Shown in pieces: positions 1 through 10,502 of a DNA stretch of 64,000 nt. Position numbers and translations under genes: made by a program. Within the stretch, counting starts at the first letter, position 1; every line of letters begins with the position of its first letter. The DNA lies in contig LR990050.1 in NCBI GenBank assembly GCA_905147135.1, forward strand, positions 136,501 through 200,500, read 5' to 3'. This DNA comes from Blastobasis lacticolella (lineage: Eukaryota; Arthropoda; Insecta; Lepidoptera; Blastobasidae). The notes under the pieces were generated by a model that ran no database searches, had not been told where the DNA came from, and saw nothing but the letters and a program-made list of their open reading frames with translations.

Positions 1-304
1 TGAAAGTTTTCGCCAGACGGAGCTCGTGACTTGACATTTTTTTACTTTTGTACTCTATAACCTACGGTTTCCTCACAGTCTATAACCCGGGTCATACATC
101 TTATTGATTTATTAGAACCAATACATGCTCGTCAACCAACCACAGGTGTTGACACGCCCGCATGCCTCACGGTCGGCTGCTGTTTGCTTGCATTACTCTC
201 CCGCAATCGGCGCATCACCACACGAAACTATACTAGACATGTACAAACAAAATATTTGGGAATAAGTAAGCATTTTAAATTATTTCATAATTATTGCATT
301 GTCT
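1..304. other. No recognised feature
   Basis: I see no reading frame, repeat or RNA gene that I can name here. The sequence is mixed AT/GC and non-repetitive by eye. Confidence 0.5.
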
Positions 305-1283
305 TTTTATATAGAATAGAATAGATTTTTATTTGCATTAAATTACCAATTACTCTTGGTATGCAAACTGCTATTTTTATGCAGCTATTAAAATTTAATA
401 TCAATAAAAAGAACATATTTTTCATGCAATTACAATAAATGAAATTAAAGATTAAAGAGAGAGACAGTCACTACAATAACACTAGATGCATCTATCGTTG
501 GAAACCACACGTTAAATATTCTTCAACACTGTAAAAACTGCTGTCGGACAAAAATTTCCTCAATGTCCCGCGAAACTGTCTCATAGGCAAACTCTTCACG
601 TTATCTGGCAGTTTGTTGAATAGTTTCACTGCCATATTCTAGCCCTTTCTAGCAAAGCAGGTGGTGTTAGATTGGATAGCTACCAGTCGATTGGGATATC
701 TTGTAGAGAATGCACATATTTCAGAAGGTTTTGTGAACAGCCCCAAGATGTTTTTCCCAAACAAGCGGATCTCGAGGATATATAATGAAGGCAGCGTAAG
801 TAACTTAATTTTTTGGAACAATGACCTACAGGAGTGCAGATGTTAAACACCACATATAGACCTTAGACATATAATGAATGCGCGAGTTAGGTCCACCGAG
901 TTTCTCAACATCACAATGCTATATCTCAAGGTAGAGCGCACATAGCCATGGTACCCATCAGAGCTATTTTTTTATTACATGCTGTTGCGAGTTTGTACTG
1001 AGCATAAGTAAATCTATTAATCTTTTTGCAAACTCCGTCAACATGTGCCTTACATGTCAGGTTAAAGATTAATGGTATATCATTAATATACAAAACAAAT
1101 AACAAGGGTCCGAGGATACTACCTTGAGGCACGCCAGTATCGTTTTCAAAAAATTTTTGATTTAAATGTTTTTAGTTTAGATGACTTGTTTAACTGATTT
1201 GTTTCAACTCTCTGCACTCTTCCACTAAGATAAGTGTTAATCCATGCCCTCGAATGGATTAAGACTTATCTTAGTGGAAGAGT
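305..1283 (-). pseudogene. Decayed Jockey-like LINE, reverse transcriptase C-terminal half
   Basis: On the minus strand, broken frames give recognisable pieces of a non-LTR reverse transcriptase. About 1260-1140 reads as the thumb-proximal segment INTYLSGRVQRVE. After a one-base frameshift near 1143 comes the motif GVPQGSILGPLLFVLYIND (about 1136-1080). Next, an internal deletion joins this directly to the late C-terminal segment (NRFTYAQYKL, about 1015-990), so the YADD active-site region is missing. A frame at 821-639 reads LPSLYILEIRLFGKNILG, and beyond a stop codon NMAVKLFNKLPDNVKS, both typical of the Jockey-group C-terminus. The 3' end near 305-340 has an ATAGA-type simple tail. Stops, a frameshift and the deletion make it inactive. 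Confidence 0.8.
1216..1283. repeat. Inverted repeat, 30-bp arms, at the 5' edge of the LINE relic
   Basis: The left arm 1216-1245 and the right arm 1254-1283 are reverse complements at 29 of 30 positions, with an 8-bp spacer. Both arms code for the same reverse transcriptase motif (TYLSGRV), on opposite strands. This is an inverted duplication of LINE sequence, as expected from twin priming or a template switch during insertion. Confidence 0.85.
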
Positions 1284-2666
1284 CCCCTTTGCCTGAAGTT
1301 CAGCAGCATATATTGTGATATATGCATTGCTTTAGGTACGGCGACTACCAAATGACTCGTACAACTAATTAGGGTAAACTCGATCTGCCGGGGCCTCATC
1401 CATCTGTCAGCAGGGAACTACGAGCTGGTGAGGTTCACTTGAGGTCATGAGATATTGGTAAACACCAGCCTCTACCACATCTTTCCAGCCATATTTTAGA
1501 TGACCCACCGGCTGATATAGAAGCCATATATTATCGAGAGACTGCGCAAAATAGGAGCAAGTAGCGTGATCGTCTGACGGAGATCAAGATTCACTTTTGA
1601 TCGATGGACCAGCGGAGTACGTATATATTTGGGAGCTTCAGTTCGCAGGCATGGTCACGCCGGGGCGCCGCGGGCCCAGTAATGAATAGAACCATCTAAT
1701 CGCAGCCGCCGGGCCGGGCCCGGGACTAGCCCACGGCGCGGGTCCTGCATTAATGCCTCGCAGCGCCCTACAGCCGTCCCATTTATATATTGTTTACAAT
1801 GGCGCGTGTCGCTCCATTACCATATCGCTGTATAGAGAGGTCGCACTCAGCCCGACCGCAGCCTTTCCCTCTCAGCAATTATTCGCAACTTCGAAAGCCG
1901 CAAAGCCCGAGTATTAAAACGGAATTCCCTATAACTTACCAAAAGTAAGTATTTAAACGCAATTCCAAGAAGTTTATCGCGGCTGTTGCGAACTTTTACA
2001 CAAAACGACTTGTTCTTTAACGGTTGTTAAAAATCAGTTTGTCATAAAAATATTGTCAAATCCTTCGTCTCGAATTCGGAAAGTAAACTGGGAAGTTGTT
2101 TTTGGAAGGCCATCAAAGCCCTTTTTATTTGCTCGTCGCGGGAACAGCCTAACACTGCCACCCGGGGGGCCTGCCTCGCTGGCGACATCGCTCGAAGCCT
2201 ACGTAATTGAAAATATAAGTATGCTCCTTTTCAAATAAAAAGGTTGTCATGAAACCTATAAAAAAGTCTTGCTCTTTTCCAAGTGCGGTAATAATGTTAT
2301 AATCGTGACATTTTAAAGACGTGACGACAAGGATCCAAACGATACCGTTCAAAGTTTACGAGACGGCGCGGGCGCGGGTGCGGGCGCGGGGGGCGCGGGC
2401 GGGCGCGTGACGGACGATACTTCATGAGCTCTTAAAACGTCGCGTTTTGATTTATGCGCTGCGGATACGATGGAAATATTGCTCCAATAAAAACGGCTTA
2501 CATTTTATACACGGATTTCTGGCGAAGATAGCGTCGTAATACCGAGAAGGGGCTGCCGTATATTCTTCATCAGGCTACGTGCCCGTGATATATAGGTGCC
2601 AGCGGGAACATGTGCCAATAAAACATAACACCTACTTTGTTAGGCGCCCCTCGCGCCGCGGAGGCA
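1284..2666. other. Unassigned; GC-rich blocks between AT-rich blocks
   Basis: No coding or transposon signal recognised. There are GC-rich patches at about 1650-1770 and 2365-2410, the latter a run of GCGGGC-type units, separated by AT-rich sequence. This mosaic recurs in the window and may be regulatory DNA, but nothing here proves it. Confidence 0.4.
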
Positions 2667-2720
2667 CTCTACGCATAGACCCTCTACGCGTAGACTCTCT
2701 ACGTGTAGGCCCTCTACGGC
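2667..2720. repeat. Tandem repeat, 15-bp unit, about 3.6 copies
   Basis: Units begin at 2667, 2682, 2697 and 2712, each opening with CTCTACG. The unit consensus is CTCTACGCGTAGACC with a few substitutions. Each unit holds a short palindrome around CTACGCGTAG. Confidence 0.85.
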
Positions 2721-5700
2721 AATCGTCCACAGTTTTCATCATTTAACGAGATGTAGATTTATAGGCACCGTTGCGGTTTCACTGTTATTTTTTGCTTCCC
2801 AAAACGACAAATGTACGTAACAGTATAGTGATTCATAACACATGTTCTTTTTCGGATATTCAGTTTCAATATCAACAGACGAGGGAACCCGTACAAAGCC
2901 CGGCGCTGTTTGATGTGGCTCCCGCCCGCCCGCTCCCGGCGAATCCTCGCCGACACAAATATGTGCTCACGCTTACCGAACCACCGTGTGTGCAGTGTTA
3001 ATCATCCAGCATATTATGTAGAAGCACTAACGGTTGAACGATCAACCTAAAGCCCTCTCTATAATGTCGTTACACCGGTTCTAGCATGCTACTGGACAAA
3101 AATAGAATTTGTCAACTGCGGCGCTTCCTGATTCGCTCCGCCCCAGGCCGACTCGCGAAAGACAAAAGTTCAGGAATTTAGAATAAACAAATGAACGACA
3201 CTCGCCTAAACAGCTTCTGTTTAATTAATCCGCCCCTGCGGGTTGTGAGTGACGGGTAAAAATAAAACTTGCTCAGACATTTCGGCGCCGGCGGCTGAGA
3301 GCGGTACAGGAAGCAATTTAAATTTATAATTGAATTTCCATAGTTGCGGTTAATTAGCGGTCGCGGGCGCGCCGAGACGCGTGTGAATACGACTGTGAGA
3401 TATGGCGGTTCGCGATTACAGCGGCCGTTCCGCGTACTACCTAGTACTGGCTCATTTCTCACGCCCGAGATTTGCACAGCATTATAATAGCAGTTCATAT
3501 TTCTGTAAGCCACTAAATTGCTTTGGAAACGTCTCAGCAATTACCGCGTTGCGGTCGCGCCCCGCGCCGGCCTGCCTCGCCACAGTACGAGTCTCAAGTT
3601 CCCAGAGCCGACAGCTAAGCTGATTTTTAATGCTGAACTATGTGTTGTTAAGGACTTAAGTTGCAGAAGTAGTAAGTTGAGTAATAGAGTAGTAAGACAC
3701 GGCCCGCGGTATTCCCGTTGTCCCGAACCTATAACGGTCGTAAAAACTAAAGGCGTGCGGTGTAAGTGATATCAGTTGCGATGTCACTCCATAAACGAGC
3801 GATGAAGAGGGAGCAAACTACCGTGCGGGGCTCATCCTACCCGATAACCGGACCGGAGGTGACCACCTGTCGTATGCGGGTAGTCTCTTTGATCTGAGCT
3901 ACACACTTTAAATCCATGCAAAATCACAATGGCGTATGATGGCCTAATATGGGTCCTCTGTCATGGGGCTAAGTTGGCGAATTCGAGGCGCGCACAAAAT
4001 CATCTAGATGCTGGCTCCGAACTAACGTACGGACATCGCTAGTCTTTTTACCGCGCACTGTCGAGATGTGAATGTTTTCTTTTACATTATATCTTGGGGT
4101 TCTATGTCTACGGGTACCTCTATGGCCAGCACCGCATCCACTCCTCTTAGGTTGCATCTCTGGATGATGGTAGCCGCTTTCTATCAAGACCGCCTGGCCG
4201 TGTGCAATTAAAAAATATGGATCACTTGTCAACGTTACCAAAAACGAAATCGCACTGAGAACTCGAGGCGCCGCAGAAAGTATAAATTGGTGCTTTGTAC
4301 GAGGCTATTCAACTGCTTCGTTACTTTACTGTGGCTCGCGGTCCGCCGCTATTCTCGGCCGGCACTCGAACCCGCGCCGAGGGCCCTCCTACTTCGCTGT
4401 GACTGTGTCAAAACCCACCGACGAGATACGGGAACGGCTGGCGTAAGCACCAATTCCGGCGAGAGCCAGGACGCTAACAAGAAGCCTGCTCTGAAATCGT
4501 TAGAGCGTACACCGGGCAATGCGATTATCGAAAATAACAATTTCAAAGAGTTCGAGAGATACTTATAGAACATACATTTTTTTAATAAGTGTAGCATGTA
4601 CTCAAGTAAGCAGATAGTCCACCCGTAACCCTCTAAAGGATGTAACTGTTGCCCATGCAGTATACTTATGTTCGGATAATGACCGTTGGGTAGTACGTTC
4701 ATGGTTCCAATGCTGCACCGCAGGTGCGCCGTCACTTGCAGACAAAGGCATACAAATCTGAGTATTTATACATACGCTATGCACGCATATGATCTTTTAA
4801 CTACGCAACAAATTTAAATGCGTTTTTCATCAATAGATAGAGTGATTCAAGAGGGAGGTTTATAGGGAAGACCAAGTGGTCGACCGCGAATATGCTGGTA
4901 AATTTTATATATTGCAGTAACTTCTACACTCCCTAATGTAATAACTTAAGGTATATATGAAATTCAAAAAGGACCACCTAAAAACGTATATAAAGCTTAA
5001 AAAATGCGATTTTTGTATTTGATATTTAATATTACATTTAAAGACTGAATTTATTTACATACCCAATGTACCTATCTAACTTAAACTAGTTCATGTAATG
5101 AAAATTTATTCTAGGGCTATATTCATTCCTCACCAACAAATTAAACCTGGTCATAACAGATTCGGCATTATTAGTATGAATGTAATTAAATGAAATAATG
5201 AGAAAATCAATTACCTTTTCATAATTACAATATATTCAAGTCAATATAATTGAAATTCCAATTGAATTATTCAAAGTTTCCAATTATACACGAGGTTGAA
5301 AACCGCAGTGAAACTACATACATTTAAGTAAATGACATTTTTATAAAATCGTGGATTGTTTACTCGTATCACCATAACATACCCGTGACGCACTGCATTC
5401 AATACAACTCTATTGGTTGATTTCGTCCATTTTGACTTACGCACTCACGGCGTCGTCCGCCACTCATGTATTATTCAAAAATTAATAAATGATTTTGAAA
5501 TTTTAACTAGGTCTTGCTGCTCATCATAATCGTTGTGCTTGTGATCCACAGAAATTGAATAAGATATGTAAACATATCGCTGCACTCTCCATCGATCTTC
5601 CCTGCGGACTCCTCTCATTTTTATATTCCTTTATTGCTAGTATATACAAGATATCAATCAACGTAGAAGAATATTAATCATCTTAGAATATGATACTTCG

Positions 5701-5937
5701 ATTTAAAAGATGTCTTATACTCGAGTAGTGAGCGCTGTGGCAGGGTAATGATCGGCAGGGGGCGCGGAGCGGGGGGCGGGAGCACGGCACCTGTGGCTTC
5801 CACGCTGTCACAGACAGTTGAACATTGAAATAATACTCTCTATTTTAAATACTACTAAAATGAGCCTTCGCGAATGTAGAGATCGTCTTGTGATAATAGG
5901 CAGAGAAAGGTAATCGAGTTAGCGAACACCAGAACCT
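2721..5937. other. Unassigned intergenic or intronic sequence
   Basis: Positions 2721-4860 alternate GC-rich patches (about 2880-2950, 3360-3440, 3540-3600, 4320-4400) with AT-rich stretches. Positions 4860-5700 are strongly AT-rich. Reading frames of up to about 130 codons occur in GC-rich patches on both strands, overlap one another and show no recognisable domain, so I treat them as chance. No RNA gene or transposon was recognised. Confidence 0.4.
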
Positions 5938-6545
5938 ATCCTAGGTGTAAATCTCCAGTGACGTCCAGTTTCGCAGTTATTTGGAAGAAAAGGTCAAGCT
6001 CGTATCTAAAAAGCTGGGTGTGCTTAACAGATCAAAGCAATTCTTTACGCCGGGGCAACGACTTGTCCTATACAAGGCTCAAGTCAGACACCATTTGGAG
6101 TATTGCTCCTATCTATGGGCGGGAGCACCGGCATATCAACTTGGTCCTTGTGACTCGATCCAAGAGCACGCTGTGAGAATTGTCGATGATACCATGCTCA
6201 CAAGTGGTATTGAGCCGCTGAGCCAGCGGGGAGATTTTGCCTCCCTTTGTGTGTTCTACCGCTTGTACAACGCGGTGTTTTTTCTTAAGAACTGTTTGAC
6301 ATAATGCCTACAGCTACATTCCATCATCGCACCGCTCGCCACCGGCAGGGAGTTCATCCTCACAGCTTGGAGCCAAATTGAGCGTGAACTGTGCGGTTCC
6401 AAAGGAACTTTCTACTACGCACACTAAGCTTGCGGAATGAACTACTTGGAGAGGTTTTCCCTACAGAGTGCAACATGGAGTTTTTCAAGAAAGGAGTGAA
6501 AAGGTTTTTACGGGGTCGGCAACGCGTGATGCTTCTGGTATTTGT
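5938..6545 (+). pseudogene. LINE reverse transcriptase C-terminal fragment
   Basis: The plus strand matches the C-terminal part of the intact LINE at 10,433-14,125. Shared motifs in order are ILGVN (5938), KKLGVLNRSKQFFTPGQRL, YKAQVRHHLEYCSYLWAGAP, RIVDD and SLCVFYRLYN (to about 6270). Beyond the stop at 6301 come, in shifted frames, a HHRTARH segment and a NELLGEVFP segment (about 6436), followed by a final arginine-rich piece near 6500-6540. At least three frame disruptions are present. It is 5'-truncated and clearly a diverged relative, not a recent copy. No function remains. Confidence 0.85.
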
Positions 6546-7055
6546 TTTTGTTTTTAAAATGTCTTTATTTATTTAACATAAACTTTTACAAATCAGTAGT
6601 AATAATAACTAATTTAGTTTAGCATTCAATAATTTTTAAGCTTACAATGCTGCTTTTATAACAATTTAAACAATGGGGTTAAAAAATAAACACAAACAAT
6701 CTTTGTACAATACGACAAACAACCATTTACAAAAAAATTAGGTATGTAAGGATTGGATTCATCTTACATTTTTTACTTTGCCTCTGGTATTGCATACCCC
6801 TGCCCCACCCCTGCCCTACCCCTTACTAGTTAGTTACTATGAAAATAAAAGGAAAGTAAGCACGAAACCTTACTCACCGGCGGAACACAAAATTATTAAA
6901 ACAGTGTTGTTTGGCTGTGAAGCCCATTTTTTAGTGATGTATCTCGTGCTGTTGTGTTTAGTACATAAAATTTATTTAAATTTTGGTTTTCTGTTGTGAA
7001 AGTAACTGGTTTTCGAAGCTATTGACTCAAATTATTTACGGAATTCATATAAAAC
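6546..7055. other. AT-rich spacer with a short dispersed-repeat fragment
   Basis: Mostly AT-rich. Positions about 6859-6940 (CCTTACTCACCGGCGGAACA onward, then GTTGTTTGGCTG) match 48,059-48,125 and are a fragment of a dispersed repeat whose full structure I cannot reconstruct. The rest is unassigned. Confidence 0.5.
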
Positions 7056-7150
7056 AAGTTCGTGAACTTAAACCGCGTACCTTAAGTTCGTATGTCAATC
7101 ACCCACGTCGAGTCGAGTAAGTTCACGAACTTAAAAACCGCGTACTTTAA
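7056..7150. repeat. Two direct repeats with a palindromic core
   Basis: Copies at 7056-7085 and 7119-7150 share the core AAGTTC(GT or AC)GAACTT, followed by an A-rich stretch, CCGCGTAC and CTTTAA-like sequence. The core of each is near-palindromic, and the two centres are reverse complements of each other. The role is unknown; a paired protein-binding site or a residual transposon end are both possible. Confidence 0.7.
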
Positions 7151-7889
7151 CTACGTACGTGTTTCGCCTACTTTAGTGGCATAAAACACTAAAACCAATC
7201 ACTGAATCTAAGTAAAGTGTTCACTAACACTTACTAGCGGCTGATGTTCTTGAACAGTACAATTAAATGTAACACCTTCAGGCTAACTCCATTAATAGGT
7301 GTCAGTGAAACATTTAAAGTATTTGTCAAATGTGAACAAACACTTTATAACGTTTATGTCCTTAACGGTTATTCTTATGTCCTTTCTTAAAGAGATTTAG
7401 TTTAATATCTCGTAACACCTTAAGTTTGTATATGCGTAAGTTCTCAAAACTGTCAAAGCCCATGTATAACATGTTCTTATTACCAAAATATTACTGGCTC
7501 GCATTACGACCTTTTACTAAACACTTATTCTGATAATAATTTAACGGTATAAATCAATATAGTGATACATTTAAAATGTGAATCGGTTTATTAGTAAATA
7601 AGAAACAAAAGGCTAAACTCTTCATAAAGGCATACTCTTCTATGTCAGTGATGAGTTTCCATTTTTACACTTCTTCCGAAGAGGGGAGCGAAATTTCAAT
7701 CAAATTGTCACCCAAAGCTTGTCTCACTCCTTAATTAAAATTATTGTAGCGAGAGAATTAGCTGGTTCTGGAGCTTGCCTCAACTGAGCGTTAACACTTG
7801 TCCTCGGCTTGTAGTCAGTATATTTTCGGATCACCGCTTCTATCCAGCTGAAATTGTAAATGTTTGAATCATCATATCGACCAAAGACG
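7151..7889. other. AT-rich unassigned sequence
   Basis: No recognised feature. The open frame that covers the RTE relic at 7890-8150 continues in part into this stretch (to 7724) but is not recognisable as reverse transcriptase. Confidence 0.4.
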
Positions 7890-8150
7890 CTCATTGCTGG
7901 GCATCCCCCAAAGATCTTTACAAAGGCCGGTCCTTTGCCTTTTTCATCCAACCGGTAGCTGCGACCTTTACCAGGTCGTCGGTCCACCTTTGTGGGAGGC
8001 CTACCCACGCTGCGTCTTCTGGTACGCATTCGCCATACGATAACTTTACTGCCCCATCGGTCATCTTTTCTTCGAGCTATGTGCCCTGCCCACTGCCACA
8101 TTAGCCTGGCAATCTTTAGGACCGCCACTCGATGTTTGGATCTATCTTTC
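7890..8150 (-). pseudogene. RTE-type LINE, C-terminal fragment
   Basis: The minus strand encodes IARLMWQWAGHIARRKDDRW, then GSKV, WRMRTRRRSVGRPPT and VDRRPGKG. This is the characteristic tail after the reverse transcriptase domain of RTE-type LINEs, where the usual order is WAGHIARR, a tryptophan-rich segment and GRPP. It is 5'-truncated and carries no catalytic motif. The remainder of the 134-codon frame is probably read-through into unrelated sequence. Confidence 0.8.
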
Positions 8151-8314
8151 TTAGTCTTTTACGCAATAACTAGTTATTGATCTAGATACTCCATGGATTT
8201 TACGTACCTACACGAAGTCTCAGGCAAAAGCTAATCTTTTTTACTCGACGCGATGACAAAGGAGGCATCCTACACGCAGGTACGTTGTCACGTGCGGGAG
8301 GACTCATTTTTCAA

Positions 8315-8440
8315 TCCGAACACAACAACGCAATCATTGTTGCTTGGCGGCAGAAATAAATAAGACTGACCACAGTCTTATTTATTTCTGCCGCCCACCC
8401 GGCGGACTCCTCAGGCTTGACAGAATCCTTCTACCTGATA
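8315..8440 (-). repeat. Fragment of short poly(A) repeat B
   Basis: It matches 36,430-36,520 and 28,525-28,610, sharing CATTGTTGCTTGGCG and GGCGGACTCCTCAGGCTTGA-type blocks. Repeat B is a dispersed element of roughly 300-400 bp with a poly(A) tail seen in at least six places here. In this copy the expected bases between the two blocks are replaced by an inverted copy of the preceding sequence. Confidence 0.75.
8346..8395. repeat. Perfect palindrome, 22-bp arms, 6-bp loop
   Basis: Arms 8346-8367 and 8374-8395 are exact reverse complements (GGCGGCAGAAATAAATAAGA plus two bases). The left arm belongs to the normal repeat-B sequence. The right arm is an inverted duplicate replacing the family's usual sequence. 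Confidence 0.95.
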
Positions 8441-9427
8441 AAATAGTCATTACGATATCTTCAATACGAAACTAGGGTCGTTCCTTATCGCTGTTGTTTG
8501 GTAACGAAAGTTTATCCTATTACTTAAAGTCCCAAAGAGTTGCCGGTGCTATCATGAGTTGCCCGTTTAATTAATATTCTAAACAAGCAGTCCGTGCGCA
8601 GTTTACCTGGAATGTTTCTGAAGCATCCGTCGGCGTCTGCCCGCTTTCTAAAATTAAACTCTTATTTATTAACGCTTGATCAGCGTTCGCACCCGCTTCT
8701 GTGAAAAACTATTGAACAGATCCGCTGCCGTGTTTACTTTCCTTGCAATTTCTCTCCTCTTTATTTTTATCAAGCTCTTTGAACGGGTTTAATTGGAAAT
8801 ACTGTAGCTCTTTTAATGAGAAATTAAAAAAGAAACTGTTGTCTAACGCCACTGGTATGGATTTGCCTAAACAAATTATACGGGATTTAAACTTTGACTA
8901 ACTTCGTTAGCGTAAATGGATAACAAATCGAGGCCATTATAGGAATATCTACATGCACGTTTTCATACAAATGCAGGATTTGTCAAACTTTTGAGTCATT
9001 GTGTCTAAACTCTAAATCAATAAACAAATTATTTAGACCTAGGTGTCCTCCGAGGTTTTTACCCGCGTGCAGTTCGGATGTCCGTCGACCGTTTAAGCAG
9101 TTTGCGGGATCACAATTACCCAGTAACACCCGGATATAATGCAGGTTCCTGTTAATTGAAGGAATTTTCAAATCAGTTCAATAATTTCGAAGATCATAAC
9201 CAACATACAAACGTTTCCTCTGTTTAATATTATCTAGTATAGAAGAAATCATGCATACGTAGAGATTATACAACTAGACGGAACCGATATTGTAGGGAAA
9301 TTAGTTCTAACCAACAAAGGCAGTAATAGCTCGAAGAACAGATGGCCGATGGGGCAGTAAAGAGCTCATTCCACAACCTCATAGGGAAATCATACACGTA
9401 CAGTCAACAGTAAAAAAACAATCGCAA
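8441..9427. other. Unassigned AT-rich sequence
   Basis: No gene, repeat or RNA recognised in this stretch. Confidence 0.4.
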
Positions 9428-9522
9428 GGATTTGGCAGATAATGTAATTAGGTAATATACCGTGGAACGACTGACAGCTAACCTTCGTGACCCTGTTAAC
9501 CGGGGAACCTGGATTGAATCAC
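9428..9522 (-). mobile_element. SINE fragment (tRNA-derived family)
   Basis: It aligns in reverse orientation with the body of the SINE copies at 26,705 and 36,606: the GGATTTGGCAGAT block, GTAATTA, then CGACTGACAGCTAACC and GGGGAACCTGG. Both ends are missing, so this is a middle fragment. Confidence 0.75.
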
Positions 9523-9609
9523 GACATTTTGCAACACAGAAAAAAGAAAAGTACATAATAATTAACAAAAAAGTACATAAAAGCAGAAGCAAATAAAAAT
9601 TCCACCACA

Positions 9610-9929
9610 CCACAATTCCACCATCGCACCACTCGCCGCCGCGCGCCGGCTAGGTACTCATCCGAATTACGTGGTGTCCCTCTAATGGTGTCCACGCGCA
9701 GATTCGAAAGAACGTTTCTCGTTCGCACGATGCGGATGTGGAATGAGAACGAGCACAGTGTTTCCTTTGGACTATGACATGGAATCGTTGAAGAGTATAT
9801 TGGAGGTGTCCTTAGAGACGGGCAACTCATTGGTAGCGCCCCTGGTGTTGCTGATGTCCATAGGCGGCGTTGACCACTTTCCATCAGGTGGCTCGATTGC
9901 CTGTTTGTCTGCCATATAACATAAAAAAA
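9610..9929 (+). mobile_element. 5'-truncated copy of the intact LINE family
   Basis: It matches the last about 95 codons and the tail of the LINE at 10,433-14,125 but lies in the opposite orientation. Recognisable peptides include FRHRT, DPLLVSTRR-like, RTIRMWNE and FPLDYDME. It ends with the family tail (GGTGTTGCTGATGTCCATAG, CCATCAGGTGG, GCCTGTTTGTCTGCC) and AACATAAAAAAA. Frame breaks are present. It is a classic incomplete insertion of about 320 bp. Confidence 0.9.
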
Positions 9930-10432
9930 CTTTGTATATAAACACTTAGTAATTCCATCCTTAGCTAAATATAAATATGAATCTTCGTGTCCAGATTTGT
10001 GATCAGCAGATTCTTCTCAAGAATCAGTGTGTTGTAGCTGGTCATCACCGATGATTGCACCCCTTTCCAATGCAATATTATCATCCTTGCCTGAAAATAG
10101 TTCTAACAAAACTGTTAGTCTGTTCTGTTCAGCCTGCCAACTTATTTAACAATAATAAGAATAAACCACTAAATGTACTAAATTCAATGTGAATATGTTA
10201 CAGATATTATAAGAGCTTTTTATTAACTCCTGTAAAACCTTACACCATTAATGAATTACTAGGTACACCAGACTACATGAAGCTAACTAAAGTAATTTCT
10301 AATAAAAACTATTGAAAAAACTTATTTAGCCTATAAAGCGATACCTGCAGAGCACACGCGGGTGCCCTGAGTGCCAAAATTTGCCATTTTTTACACATTC
10401 AGCGCGTTCGTCCCACTGGATCTCTAACTACT
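9930..10432. other. Unassigned
   Basis: AT-rich single-copy-looking sequence between two LINE copies. A possible target-site copy (GATCTCTAACTA) lies at about 10,418-10,430, immediately before the poly(T) of the next element. Confidence 0.4.
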
Positions 10433-10502
10433 TTTTTTTTTTTTTTTTTTTTTATGTTATCCGGCAGACAAACAGGCATGCGGGCCACCTGATGGAAAGT
10501 GG

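Noticed and set aside
3178..3540. Minus-strand frame of 120 codons
   Set aside because: Overlaps a plus-strand frame, no domain, no conserved motif.
4349..4735. Minus-strand frame of 128 codons
   Set aside because: No recognisable domain, no splice or start context, and a competing plus-strand frame covers part of it.
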